DNA of 5,590 nucleotides from Verrucomicrobiota bacterium (GTDB lineage: Bacteria > Verrucomicrobiota > Verrucomicrobiia > Chthoniobacterales > UBA10450), in the NCBI GenBank assembly GCA_003219355.1, contig QHOQ01000123.1, positions 1 to 5,590 of the forward strand, written 5' to 3'. Positions 1 to 5,590 of the stretch are shown here, in pieces (within the stretch, counting starts at the first letter, position 1; each line of letters begins with the position of its first letter). The translations under genes were made by a program, and so were the position numbers. The notes under the pieces are model-generated. The model saw only the letters and a program-made list of their open reading frames with translations. It ran no database searches and was not told the DNA's origin.

Positions 1-817
1 CGATTTCCGCGGTGGCGATTTGGTGACTTTGAGTGCGCCGAACAAGATTGACGTCGGACAAGTTCGTGGCGCACTGAAGCCGATTGGCTTCGCTGACGCA
101 TCGATTCAGGAGTCCGCGCAGGGCGGCAAAAGCTATATCACCGTGCGCACGCCGCTAAATACCAGTGATAAGGTGGAAAAACAGATCATACAGACAATGC
201 CGAACGCGTCCTTTAAGGTGGAGGGCTCTGAGCGAGTGGGCGCGCTCGTGGGTGGGGAACTGGCGAGAAATTCGCTGGTCGCGCTCGGCCTCGGCATTCT
301 TGGAATTTTAATCTTCGTAACCTTTCGCTTTGAGCTTTCCTTTGCAGTGGGGGCAATTGTTGCACTCTTACACGATGTCCTCATCACGGTTGGCATGTTC
401 TCTCTCCTTGGACGCGAATTGACGCTCACCATGGTCGGCGCTGTCCTCACGATCGCCGGCTACTCCATCAACGACACCATTGTCGTCTACGACCGGATCC
501 GAGAAGGTCTCGCCAGCGGTCGTCGCGGTACAATCGAGCAGATCATGAACGAAAGTATCAACCAGACGCTTAGCCGCACGATTCTTACAAGCACGGTGAC
601 CATCATCCCGATTCTTTGTCTGTTTTTCTTCGGCGGCGAGGTGCTGCGCGACTTTTCCCTTGCCATTATTATTGGCGTGGTAGTCGGAACTTACTCCTCG
701 ATCTTCATTGCTTCGCCCATTGTCCTCTGGTGGACTCGCGCCCGCGGCGGCAGCGCCACTGCCCTGCGGCGAGAAGTCACTCAAAAAGCGACCACGGCCA
801 ACCCGCTTGCCCACTAG
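1..817 (+). CDS. secF: Protein translocase subunit SecF, or SecF half of a fused SecDF (5' partial)
   Basis: Membrane subunit of the Sec export machinery; with SecD it uses the proton gradient to help pull secreted proteins across the inner membrane. The frame is open to the left edge (first full codon at 2), so the N-terminus and first membrane helix are missing. A TTG at 20 is an internal Leu codon, not a start. The visible 271 residues begin with DFRGG, matching the family's IDFTGG-type motif before the periplasmic P1 domain (roughly codons 2-80). Five hydrophobic segments follow. They carry the family signatures DVLITVGMFSLLGRE (around 370-430), GYSINDTIVVYDRIRE (around 460-510) and NQTLSRTILTS (around 560-595), then FFFGGEVLRDF and GTYSSIFIASPI. 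The tail is short and basic. E. coli SecF is about 320 residues, so a stand-alone gene would start 150-200 bases outside; in many related bacteria SecD and SecF are one protein, and the window cannot decide. Family assignment is secure. Confidence 0.95.
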   Translation, partial: DFRGGDLVTLSAPNKIDVGQVRGALKPIGFADASIQESAQGGKSYITVRTPLNTSDKVEKQIIQTMPNASFKVEGSERVGALVGGELARNSLVALGLGILGILIFVTFRFELSFAVGAIVALLHDVLITVGMFSLLGRELTLTMVGAVLTIAGYSINDTIVVYDRIREGLASGRRGTIEQIMNESINQTLSRTILTSTVTIIPILCLFFFGGEVLRDFSLAIIIGVVVGTYSSIFIASPIVLWWTRARGGSATALRREVTQKATTANPLAH

Positions 818-851
818 GTGGGAGGTCAAATAGCGGAGTGATTCACAAAAG

Positions 852-880
852 TTGACGAGATTGCTTCGCCCGAGTAGGCT
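852..880 (+). promoter_or_regulatory. Candidate sigma-70-type promoter for rpsU
   Basis: In the 110-base gap between secF and rpsU, TTGACG (852-857) is followed after 17 bases by TAGGCT (875-880). The -35 box matches the consensus at five of six positions and the spacing is ideal. The -10 box matches at only three of six, though it keeps the key T, A and final T. Transcription would start near 887, about 40 bases before the rpsU ATG. This would let rpsU be transcribed separately from secF. It is a pattern match in a non-enteric genome and stays tentative. Confidence 0.35.
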
Positions 881-883
881 CGG
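870..883 (+). other. Small GC-rich hairpin between secF and rpsU
   Basis: CCGAG (870-874) and CTCGG (879-883) form a perfect 5-bp stem with a TAGG loop. No T run follows directly, so it is not a convincing intrinsic terminator. It overlaps the -10 box of the candidate rpsU promoter, so it would be present only in readthrough RNA from secF. It might weaken readthrough, but it may also be a chance palindrome. Confidence 0.3.
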
Positions 884-913
884 CCCGGTCAAGGAAGCCA
901 TTTTACTGAGGAC

Positions 914-918
914 AGGAG
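914..918 (+). promoter_or_regulatory. Shine-Dalgarno site that fixes the rpsU start
   Basis: AGGAG lies 9 bases upstream of the ATG at 928. A TTG at 925, one codon earlier, is also in frame, but only 6 bases from the site. The ATG gives the MPEVIVRK start expected for bS21 and has the more usual spacing, so 928 is preferred. Confidence 0.75.
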
Positions 919-927
919 TGATTATTG

Positions 928-1125
928 ATGCCAGAAGTGATCGTTCGTAAGGGTGAACCCGTCGATCGTGCGTTGAAGCGGCTCAAAAGTAAGCTGGATG
1001 CGGAGGGCATTCTCGAGGAAGTGCGGCGTTTGCGCGCGTTCGAAACGCCGAATCAAAAGAGCCGCCGCAAAGCCAAAGCCAACGCCAAGCGTGGTCGAAC
1101 GAGGTTCCGATTTAATCCGTCCTAA
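928..1125 (+). CDS. rpsU: Small ribosomal subunit protein bS21
   Basis: Ribosomal protein of the 30S subunit, located near the 3' end of 16S rRNA, where it influences translation initiation. The product is 65 residues, within the family's usual 58-71. The N-terminal part (MPEVIVRKGEPVDRALKRLK) aligns well with the E. coli pattern of xVxVRxxEPxDxALRRFK, followed by the G-[IV]-L-x-EVRR segment (residues 28-35 or so). The C-terminal third is highly basic (KSRRKAKANAKRGR), as expected for an rRNA-binding tail. Start choice is the ATG at 928, supported by AGGAG at 914-918. It lies downstream of secF in the same orientation and converges with the end of the heme operon, 111 bases away. A possible own promoter sits at 852-880. 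Confidence 0.95.
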   Translation: MPEVIVRKGEPVDRALKRLKSKLDAEGILEEVRRLRAFETPNQKSRRKAKANAKRGRTRFRFNPS

Positions 1126-1236
1126 CGATTTCGGATTTGCGGGTAGCAGGTTCAGGATTCGAAGACGGTGAATCTCGCTCTTTGCCGTAGATAGAGACGA
1201 TTGACTCAATCGCCCGAGTGGTGGAAAGAACTGTCG

Positions 1237-2784
1237 CTACCTTTCAAAAAAATCTCGGATTGCTTGCACCAAGCCGTCGATATCGTGGCAGGACGCTTCG
1301 ACGTCGATCTTCAGACCGCGATCGCGGGCAGTTTTGGATGTGATCGGGCCGATGCTCGCAACTCGCATTTCCTTCGGCCAAGGAAGGTCAAGCGCAAGAA
1401 AATGTTCCACAGTGGAGGAGCTGGTAAACGTGATGAGATCAGCCCCTTCTTCCAATAGCTGCCCGCGTGCACCGGTCGTGTCGCGCGTCTCCGGCACCGT
1501 CCGATAAGCGAACCCTTCATCCACAATTGCTCCCAAAGCCGAGAGTTGTTTTGGAAGCACATCGCGCCCCTTTTCCGCGCGCACCAGGAGAATGCGCAAA
1601 TTCTCCACGCCCTGCTTCCGAAATTCACCCACCACCGCTTCCGCGACGAATTCATCCGGCTGAAGATCGACATGTAAATGAAAATCTTTCACCTGCTGTG
1701 CTGTGACCGGACCGATCGCGGCGATCCGCGTGCCGCCAATCTCGCGGGCATCGTCAAAGAGCTTAAAGAAAATCTCGAAAAACGCTTCGACGCCGTTCGC
1801 ACTCGTGAAGACGATCCAGTCGTAAGCGTGTGCGTCCTGGACCAATTCCGCGAACTCCCGCAAATCCGTCGGCGGCTCGATTCGAATCGTTGGCAATTCA
1901 AACACATGCGCGCCGAGGGCGCGCAACTTGCCGCTCAGCGCGCCCGCCTGTTTCCGGCTTCGCGTAACTACGATCCGTTTCCCTGAGAGCGGCCGCTTCT
2001 CGTACCAATTGAGACTTTCCCGTAAGGCAACAACCTCGCCAAAGACAGCGACCGCCGGTGCTTCGAAACCATGATCGACGGCGCGCTGGGCAATGTCTTG
2101 AAGTGTTCCCGTCAACGTTTCCTGCCGCCCCGTCGTGGCCCAACGAACGAGCGCCACTGGCAAATCCTCCCGTACGCCTTGCTTAAGCATCTCTCGTGTA
2201 ATCGGTTCAAGCCGTTCCACGCCCATCAGCATCACTTGCGTGCCACCAAGTTTGGCCAGCGCGGCGTAGTCAATCGCGCTTTCGGTCTTCGCGGGATCTT
2301 CGTGGCCGGTAAAAAACGTGACGTGCGAATTCTCCGCGCGATGTGTCACTGGAATTCCAGCGTAGGCCGGTCCGGCGATGGCTGACGTGATTCCCGGCAC
2401 AATTTCAAATCCAATTCCCGCATCGACAATTGCCTTTGCCTCTTCCGCGCCCCGTCCAAAAACAAACGGATCGCCACCCTTCAATCGGACAACTTGTTTT
2501 CTAGCACCCGCTTTTTCGATCAGGAGCGCATTGATTTCCTGCTGACTTAGCGAGTTTGCGCCCGCTCTTTTTCCGACATAAATGATCTCCGCGCTATCCT
2601 GCGCCCAGCCCAGCATCTCCGGATTTGCCAGATGATCGTGAACGATCACATCTGCCTGCTCGATACACTCCTTGGCGCGCAATGTCACCAAGCCAAGATC
2701 GCCTGGTCCGGCGCCGACCAGATAAACTTTCCCGCTCTCGCCTTCGCTTCGACTCTTGCTCTTACTCTTAGTCTTGTTCGCCAT
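1237..2784 (-). CDS. cobA-hemD: Fused uroporphyrinogen-III C-methyltransferase / uroporphyrinogen-III synthase
   Basis: Bifunctional cytoplasmic protein of 515 residues. The N-terminal half (about 18-262) is an SAM-dependent SUMT/CobA domain, converting uroporphyrinogen III to precorrin-2 for siroheme and cobalamin. It shows VYLVGAGPGDLGLVTLRA (20-37), RLKGGDPFVFGRGAEE (100-115) and VPGITSAIAGPAYAGIPVTHR with the adjacent FFTGHED (129-163). The C-terminal half (about 266-515) is a HemD domain that cyclises hydroxymethylbilane to uroporphyrinogen III: GKRIVVTRSR near 268-277, DWIVFTSANGVEAFF near 322-336 and ITFTSSSTVEHF near 451-462. Such fusions are known in several phyla. The siroheme-specific oxidase/chelatase domain (CysG N-terminal part) is absent. 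Residues 4-14 are a Lys/Ser-rich extension encoded by a hexamer repeat. The ATG lies 17 bases inside the end of hemC with no obvious Shine-Dalgarno site, which suggests translational coupling. It is the last gene of the operon. Confidence 0.95.
   Translation of the reverse strand: MANKTKSKSKSRSEGESGKVYLVGAGPGDLGLVTLRAKECIEQADVIVHDHLANPEMLGWAQDSAEIIYVGKRAGANSLSQQEINALLIEKAGARKQVVRLKGGDPFVFGRGAEEAKAIVDAGIGFEIVPGITSAIAGPAYAGIPVTHRAENSHVTFFTGHEDPAKTESAIDYAALAKLGGTQVMLMGVERLEPITREMLKQGVREDLPVALVRWATTGRQETLTGTLQDIAQRAVDHGFEAPAVAVFGEVVALRESLNWYEKRPLSGKRIVVTRSRKQAGALSGKLRALGAHVFELPTIRIEPPTDLREFAELVQDAHAYDWIVFTSANGVEAFFEIFFKLFDDAREIGGTRIAAIGPVTAQQVKDFHLHVDLQPDEFVAEAVVGEFRKQGVENLRILLVRAEKGRDVLPKQLSALGAIVDEGFAYRTVPETRDTTGARGQLLEEGADLITFTSSSTVEHFLALDLPWPKEMRVASIGPITSKTARDRGLKIDVEASCHDIDGLVQAIRDFFER
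2753..2776 (-). repeat. Four-copy hexamer repeat at the hemC/cobA-hemD junction
   Basis: On the plus strand, CTCTTG-CTCTTA-CTCTTA-GTCTTG gives four near-identical 6-base units. On the coding strand they encode alternating Lys and Ser/Thr at the start of the cobA-hemD product. In the hemC frame they supply the stop TAA (2768-2770) and a second in-frame TAA six bases on (2762-2764). A change in copy number would stay in frame for cobA-hemD. Confidence 0.7.
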
Positions 2785-3700
2785 TTATTTGTCGTAGCAA
2801 TTCTAAAGCCAGATGCTCACAGTCGTCACACCGACCTTCGGCTCTGCCTGCGCGTGGCGCGCCCGATCCATCCTGGAAAACCTGCGCGCGCATTTTCATG
2901 ATCCCGTCTTTGGTTGTCGCCAAAACGCCGACAGGCGAATTGCAGTCGCCTTGCAGCAAGCGGAGAAACTCGCGCTCCGCTCGCAGACAAAGCAGCGTCT
3001 CGCGATTGTTCACCGGCTCGACAATCGCTCTTATGCTTTCATTATCAGCACGAATTTGAAGCGCGATGATCCCCTGCCCGCCTGCGGGAAGAAAAATTTC
3101 GCGCGGAAGAACTTCAATAAAGAACTGCCGGCCCTCGAAGTTGATTTGGGCCCGCGTCGTCGAGAAGCCAAGCCGCTCAAGGCCGGCGCTCGCGAGCACA
3201 ATCGCATCCCAATCGCTCGCCGCGAGTTTGCGCAAGCGTGTCGGCACATTGCCGCGAAGCTCGATAATGGCCAAGCCGGGGTGTTTCCAGGCAAGCTGAT
3301 GTTTCCTTCGCACGCTGCCCGTTGCAATCGTCGCGCTTTCCCGAAGCGAAGTTAAACCGCCCGGCTGTTTCGCAACTAGCACGTCATCCATTGGCGCACG
3401 CGGAAGCACCGCTCCGATCTCTGCGCTCGGGTTCGTTTCGCTCGGCAAATCTTTCGCACTGTGCACGGCGAGATCGACATCTCGCGCAAGAAGCGCTTTC
3501 TCGATTTCCGCAGTGAACAATCCTTTCCGTCCATGCCGCAGATTTCCAGCTCTCGGGTGCGATTCATCACCGCTCGTCCGAATGATTTTCGTTTCGATTG
3601 TGACATCCGGCCATTTTTCCCGCAATGCCTCTTCCACCATCCGCGTCTGAGCACGCGCGAGTTCGCTGCCTCGCGTTCCGATTACGATCTTATCGACCAT
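2768..3700 (-). CDS. hemC: Hydroxymethylbilane synthase (porphobilinogen deaminase)
   Basis: Cytoplasmic enzyme that joins four porphobilinogens into the linear hydroxymethylbilane, using a covalently bound dipyrromethane cofactor. The 310-residue product is of normal family length. It starts with the typical IGTRGSELARAQT (7-19). HSAKDLPSE (80-88) contains the catalytic Asp84, at the same number as in E. coli. TGSVRRKHQL carries Arg131 and Arg132, which bind the growing chain, and LRGNVPTRL (148-156) and LPAGGQG (204-210) follow. The cofactor cysteine is Cys253 in GDCNSPVG. The ATG at 3698-3700 lies 51 bases after the hemA stop; the gap holds two hairpins but no clear Shine-Dalgarno site. 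Its 3' end overlaps cobA-hemD, which handles its product, by 17 bases. The C-terminus carries an extra CxxC (Cys291, Cys294) that I do not recognise as a family feature. Confidence 0.97.
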   Translation of the reverse strand: MVDKIVIGTRGSELARAQTRMVEEALREKWPDVTIETKIIRTSGDESHPRAGNLRHGRKGLFTAEIEKALLARDVDLAVHSAKDLPSETNPSAEIGAVLPRAPMDDVLVAKQPGGLTSLRESATIATGSVRRKHQLAWKHPGLAIIELRGNVPTRLRKLAASDWDAIVLASAGLERLGFSTTRAQINFEGRQFFIEVLPREIFLPAGGQGIIALQIRADNESIRAIVEPVNNRETLLCLRAEREFLRLLQGDCNSPVGVLATTKDGIMKMRAQVFQDGSGAPRAGRAEGRCDDCEHLALELLRQINGEQD

Positions 3701-3701
3701 C

Positions 3702-3719
3702 CCGACAATGTAGCGTCGG
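3702..3719 (-). other. Hairpin abutting the hemC start codon
   Basis: On the minus strand, CCGAC and GTCGG form a 5-bp stem around an 8-base loop, ending only one base before the hemC ATG. It occupies the place where a ribosome-binding site would be expected, so it could hinder or position initiation. The stem is short and may be coincidental. Confidence 0.35.
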
Positions 3720-3729
3720 TATTCTGTAG

Positions 3730-3748
3730 GGGAAACCGTTGGCTTCCC
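3730..3748 (-). other. Hairpin in the hemA-hemC intergenic region
   Basis: On the minus strand, GGGAAGCC-AAC-GGTTTCCC forms an 8-bp stem with a three-base loop. One pair is G-U in the minus-strand RNA but would be an A-C mismatch on the plus strand, so it fits an RNA element of this operon. It begins only three bases after the hemA stop and no U run follows, so it is unlikely to be a full terminator. It could stabilise or mark processing of the hemA message. Confidence 0.5.
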
Positions 3749-3751
3749 TCG

Positions 3752-4822
3752 TCACAATTCCGAGGCGCGCAGCGGCGTTTCTCCCAGCACTGGCTGCTTG
3801 GCACTCCCCGCCTTGCAATTCAATTTACGAGAAATCGATTCCCAAAAATCCGCGATATGTTCGGCAATGATCGCTTCGGCAGCGGCAATTTGCTTACGGC
3901 GGAGTGCCAGCGATTGCTCTGCGACCGATTGCAAGGAATCGATATCGTAAAGATAAACTCCTTCCATTTCGTTTACACTGGGATCGACATCACGCGGCAC
4001 CGCGATGTCGATAATGAAAAGCGGCCGATCGATACGATTGCGCAGCATCGCCGACAGGTTTTGGGGCGTGAGCAAAGGCGTTTCGGAAGAGGTCGATGTA
4101 ATCAATATGTCGATTTCACGGCATTGCGCCGGCCATTCATCAAATCGAATAGCCTGGCCGCCGACAAGTCGTGCCAGTTCCTCGGCGCGATCACTCGAAC
4201 GGTTGCTCACGCGAAGATCGGTCACACCGCGTGAAACGAGCGCCCGCGCCGTCCGCTCGCTCGTTTCACCGGCGCCCAGTACGAGCACTTTGCAATTGCC
4301 AAGTTGGCCGAAGATTCTTTGCGCAAGATCGACCGCGACCGATCCGACGGATACCGAGCCGCGCGTGATATCAGTGTGCGTCCGCACTTGCTTCGCCACG
4401 CGGAAGGCACGCTGAAACAATCGATGCAAGCAGGGCCCAGCCGCGCCGGACGCGCGCGCAGATTCATACGCCTTTTTCGCTTGGCCGAGAATCTCGCTCT
4501 CGCCCACCACCATCGAATCAAGTCCTGAAGCGACGCGAAAAAGATGCTGCACGCAGCGAGTGTCCTCGTAGCGGTAAAATGGCAGCGCATATTCTTCAGT
4601 CGTATTGTCGACCTTGCGCACGAGGCATCGCGCGATCTCATCTGTCGACACACGTTCTTCTGACGCGCCGTAAACTTCGACGCGATTACAGGTGGTAAGT
4701 AGCAGCGCTTCCGCACAACCTGCTGCCCGCAGAATGCAATCCGTCTCAGCGTGGCCGGCAAAGCGTTCGCGCGTTTCTACGTTCGCGGTGTGATGACTCA
4801 AGCCGACACAAAAAAGATTCAT
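3752..4822 (-). CDS. hemA: Glutamyl-tRNA reductase, short C-terminus
   Basis: First enzyme of the C5 pathway: it reduces glutamyl-tRNA(Glu) with NADPH to glutamate-1-semialdehyde, the committed step of tetrapyrrole synthesis. The open frame extends upstream to 5065, but family alignment (MNLFCVGLSHHTA) and an ATGA overlap with the preceding ccsA stop fix the start at 4822, giving 356 residues. The catalytic domain has LLTTCNRVEVYG with nucleophile Cys45, and HLFRVASGLDSMVVGESEILGQ-type signature (93-114; split here as HLFRVASGLD and GESEILGQ) including His93. The NADPH domain has VLGAGETSE (181-189), and DIAVPRDVDP (272-281) precedes the long linking helix (about 292-335). After that only some 20 residues remain, whereas enzymes of the usual 410-450 length carry a further helical dimerization domain. 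No Shine-Dalgarno site is visible, so translation is probably coupled to ccsA. Confidence 0.95.
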   Translation of the reverse strand: MNLFCVGLSHHTANVETRERFAGHAETDCILRAAGCAEALLLTTCNRVEVYGASEERVSTDEIARCLVRKVDNTTEEYALPFYRYEDTRCVQHLFRVASGLDSMVVGESEILGQAKKAYESARASGAAGPCLHRLFQRAFRVAKQVRTHTDITRGSVSVGSVAVDLAQRIFGQLGNCKVLVLGAGETSERTARALVSRGVTDLRVSNRSSDRAEELARLVGGQAIRFDEWPAQCREIDILITSTSSETPLLTPQNLSAMLRNRIDRPLFIIDIAVPRDVDPSVNEMEGVYLYDIDSLQSVAEQSLALRRKQIAAAEAIIAEHIADFWESISRKLNCKAGSAKQPVLGETPLRASEL

Positions 4823-5590
4823 GGCGGCGAAGGCATTTGCGCGGTGAACGTAATGCCCCAGAGAAGCGTCAGCGCAGCAGTGAATCCGATGATGCATAAC
4901 GCAGCCACGTGCTTTGGCGCGAGCCGGCGAAGATGCCGGCCTTGCAAAATTGCCGCGTAGAGCAACCAGACGGCAAAAGCGCAAACCACCTGCACATACG
5001 GCAGCGGTTGCCCTACGAAGAAACCGCTGACCAGCCCGAGTGTGTAAAGCGCAAAGCCCCACCAAAGCAGTCGGGTGATTGCGGCAAAGAGATCAGTGAG
5101 CGGTGGGAGATGATAAAAAACCGAATGCAGTTGATGCGTCTTGAGTTGGCGCTCCTGGACGAGATACATGACGCCGGCAATGCAGGCGAGGGCGAATGCT
5201 CCGTAAGCTACCAATGAAATCGACGCATGAAACTCCAGCCAGGGATTTGCCGGTAACTTCACCGGATGCCTGACGTCGATCGGCGCAATCAACGCAAGGC
5301 CCTGGAGCAAAACGACGAGGGGCGCGGTGAATGCGCCCATCAGCGATAACCGATATGCGGGGCCGACCAGCATGTAGATCAACGCCACCGACCAGGCAAC
5401 GAAGATGAAAACTTCAAACAAATTCGTCAGCGGGCAGCGACCGAGGGCGTGACCGCGGATCGACAAGAACGCCGTCTGAAAAATGAATCCGAGCCCAATC
5501 GCCAGAAAATTAAATTGTCCCGGCCGGAAGATGCCCGCGCGCAAGGCAACAATCGTCCGCACAACCGCCGCGAGAAAACAGATTGTTGAA
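4819..5590 (-). CDS. ccsA: CcsA/HemX-family cytochrome c assembly membrane protein (5' partial)
   Basis: Polytopic inner-membrane protein of the CcsA/ResC/HemX family. CcsA members deliver heme for cytochrome c maturation; HemX members sit next to hemA and, in Bacillus subtilis, lower HemA abundance. The frame is open through the right edge (256 residues visible), so a GTG at 5560-5562 need not be the start. About seven hydrophobic segments are seen. GRCPLTNLFEVFIFVAW (50-66 of the visible part) matches the family's GRxPLxNLxE motif. WLEFHASISLVAYGAFALA (117-135) contains a conserved His, followed by YLVQERQLK. LPPLTDL (161-167) and a WWGFALYTLGLVSGFF segment (176-191) complete the pattern. 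The tryptophan-rich WWD motif of true heme-handling CcsA is not evident. The TGA shares ATGA with the hemA start, tying the two genes. HemX-like by context, but the full-length protein is needed to decide. Confidence 0.88.
   Translation of the reverse strand, partial: STICFLAAVVRTIVALRAGIFRPGQFNFLAIGLGFIFQTAFLSIRGHALGRCPLTNLFEVFIFVAWSVALIYMLVGPAYRLSLMGAFTAPLVVLLQGLALIAPIDVRHPVKLPANPWLEFHASISLVAYGAFALACIAGVMYLVQERQLKTHQLHSVFYHLPPLTDLFAAITRLLWWGFALYTLGLVSGFFVGQPLPYVQVVCAFAVWLLYAAILQGRHLRRLAPKHVAALCIIGFTAALTLLWGITFTAQMPSPP

Noticed and set aside
368..901. A 177-codon open frame on the minus strand
   Set aside because: Antisense to the conserved core of secF; no recognisable protein.
1140..1175. 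A tRNA T-arm-like stretch (TTCGAATCC on the minus strand at about 1155-1163)
   Set aside because: No acceptor stem, anticodon arm or D arm could be placed around it; a chance match.
1126..1236. A shared terminator between convergent rpsU and cobA-hemD
   Set aside because: Only weak stems were found, such as GATTC (1156-1160) with GAATC (1170-1174) and ACTC (1204-1207) with GAGT (1216-1219). None is GC-rich with a following T run, so I do not annotate a terminator, although one would be expected here.
2813..3355. A 180-codon open frame on the plus strand
   Set aside because: Entirely antisense to hemC; its composition looks like a reverse reading of that gene and shows no family motif.
3461..4234. 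A 257-codon open frame on the plus strand
   Set aside because: It lies antisense to well-supported hemC and hemA, has no recognisable domain, and is the kind of long shadow frame expected in GC-rich coding DNA.
4823..5065. An 81-codon N-terminal extension of hemA
   Set aside because: It overlaps ccsA in another frame, reads as Arg/Ala/Cys-rich noise, and the family start and ATGA overlap both point to 4822.

Overview
The window (about 57% GC by eye) looks like ordinary bacterial chromosome. It has two gene blocks that converge near position 1180. Gene families and order point to a Gram-negative-type bacterium of the Planctomycetes-Verrucomicrobia-Chlamydiae group, most likely a verrucomicrobial (Chthoniobacter-like) lineage. 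That placement rests on the SecF style, the fused uroporphyrinogen methyltransferase/synthase and the ccsA-hemA-hemC order. It is an inference, not a measured result.

Plus strand, 1-1125: the C-terminal part of the protein-export subunit SecF, or of a fused SecDF, enters from the left edge. It is followed after about 110 bases by rpsU (ribosomal protein bS21). rpsU has a clear Shine-Dalgarno site, and a candidate sigma-70-type promoter lies in the gap.

Minus strand, 5590 down to 1237: a compact tetrapyrrole operon transcribed right to left. A CcsA/HemX-family membrane protein (5' end outside the window) overlaps hemA by an ATGA. hemA is followed after 51 bases by hemC, and hemC overlaps a fused cobA-hemD gene by 17 bases. 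HemA makes glutamate-1-semialdehyde from glutamyl-tRNA, HemC makes hydroxymethylbilane, and the fusion protein both closes the ring to uroporphyrinogen III (HemD half) and methylates it towards precorrin-2/siroheme/cobalamin (CobA half). hemL and hemB, needed for the steps between HemA and HemC, are not in the window. The arrangement resembles the hemA-hemX-hemC-hemD clusters of other bacteria.

I see no mobile element, CRISPR array, tRNA or rRNA, and no unknown gene system. Points worth a second look are a HemA that lacks most of its usual C-terminal dimerization domain, a CcsA/HemX protein without the tryptophan-rich WWD motif, two small hairpins packed into the hemA-hemC gap, and a four-copy hexamer repeat that spans the hemC stop and the start of cobA-hemD. 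There is also a contrast between the strong ribosome site of rpsU and the absent ones in the heme operon.
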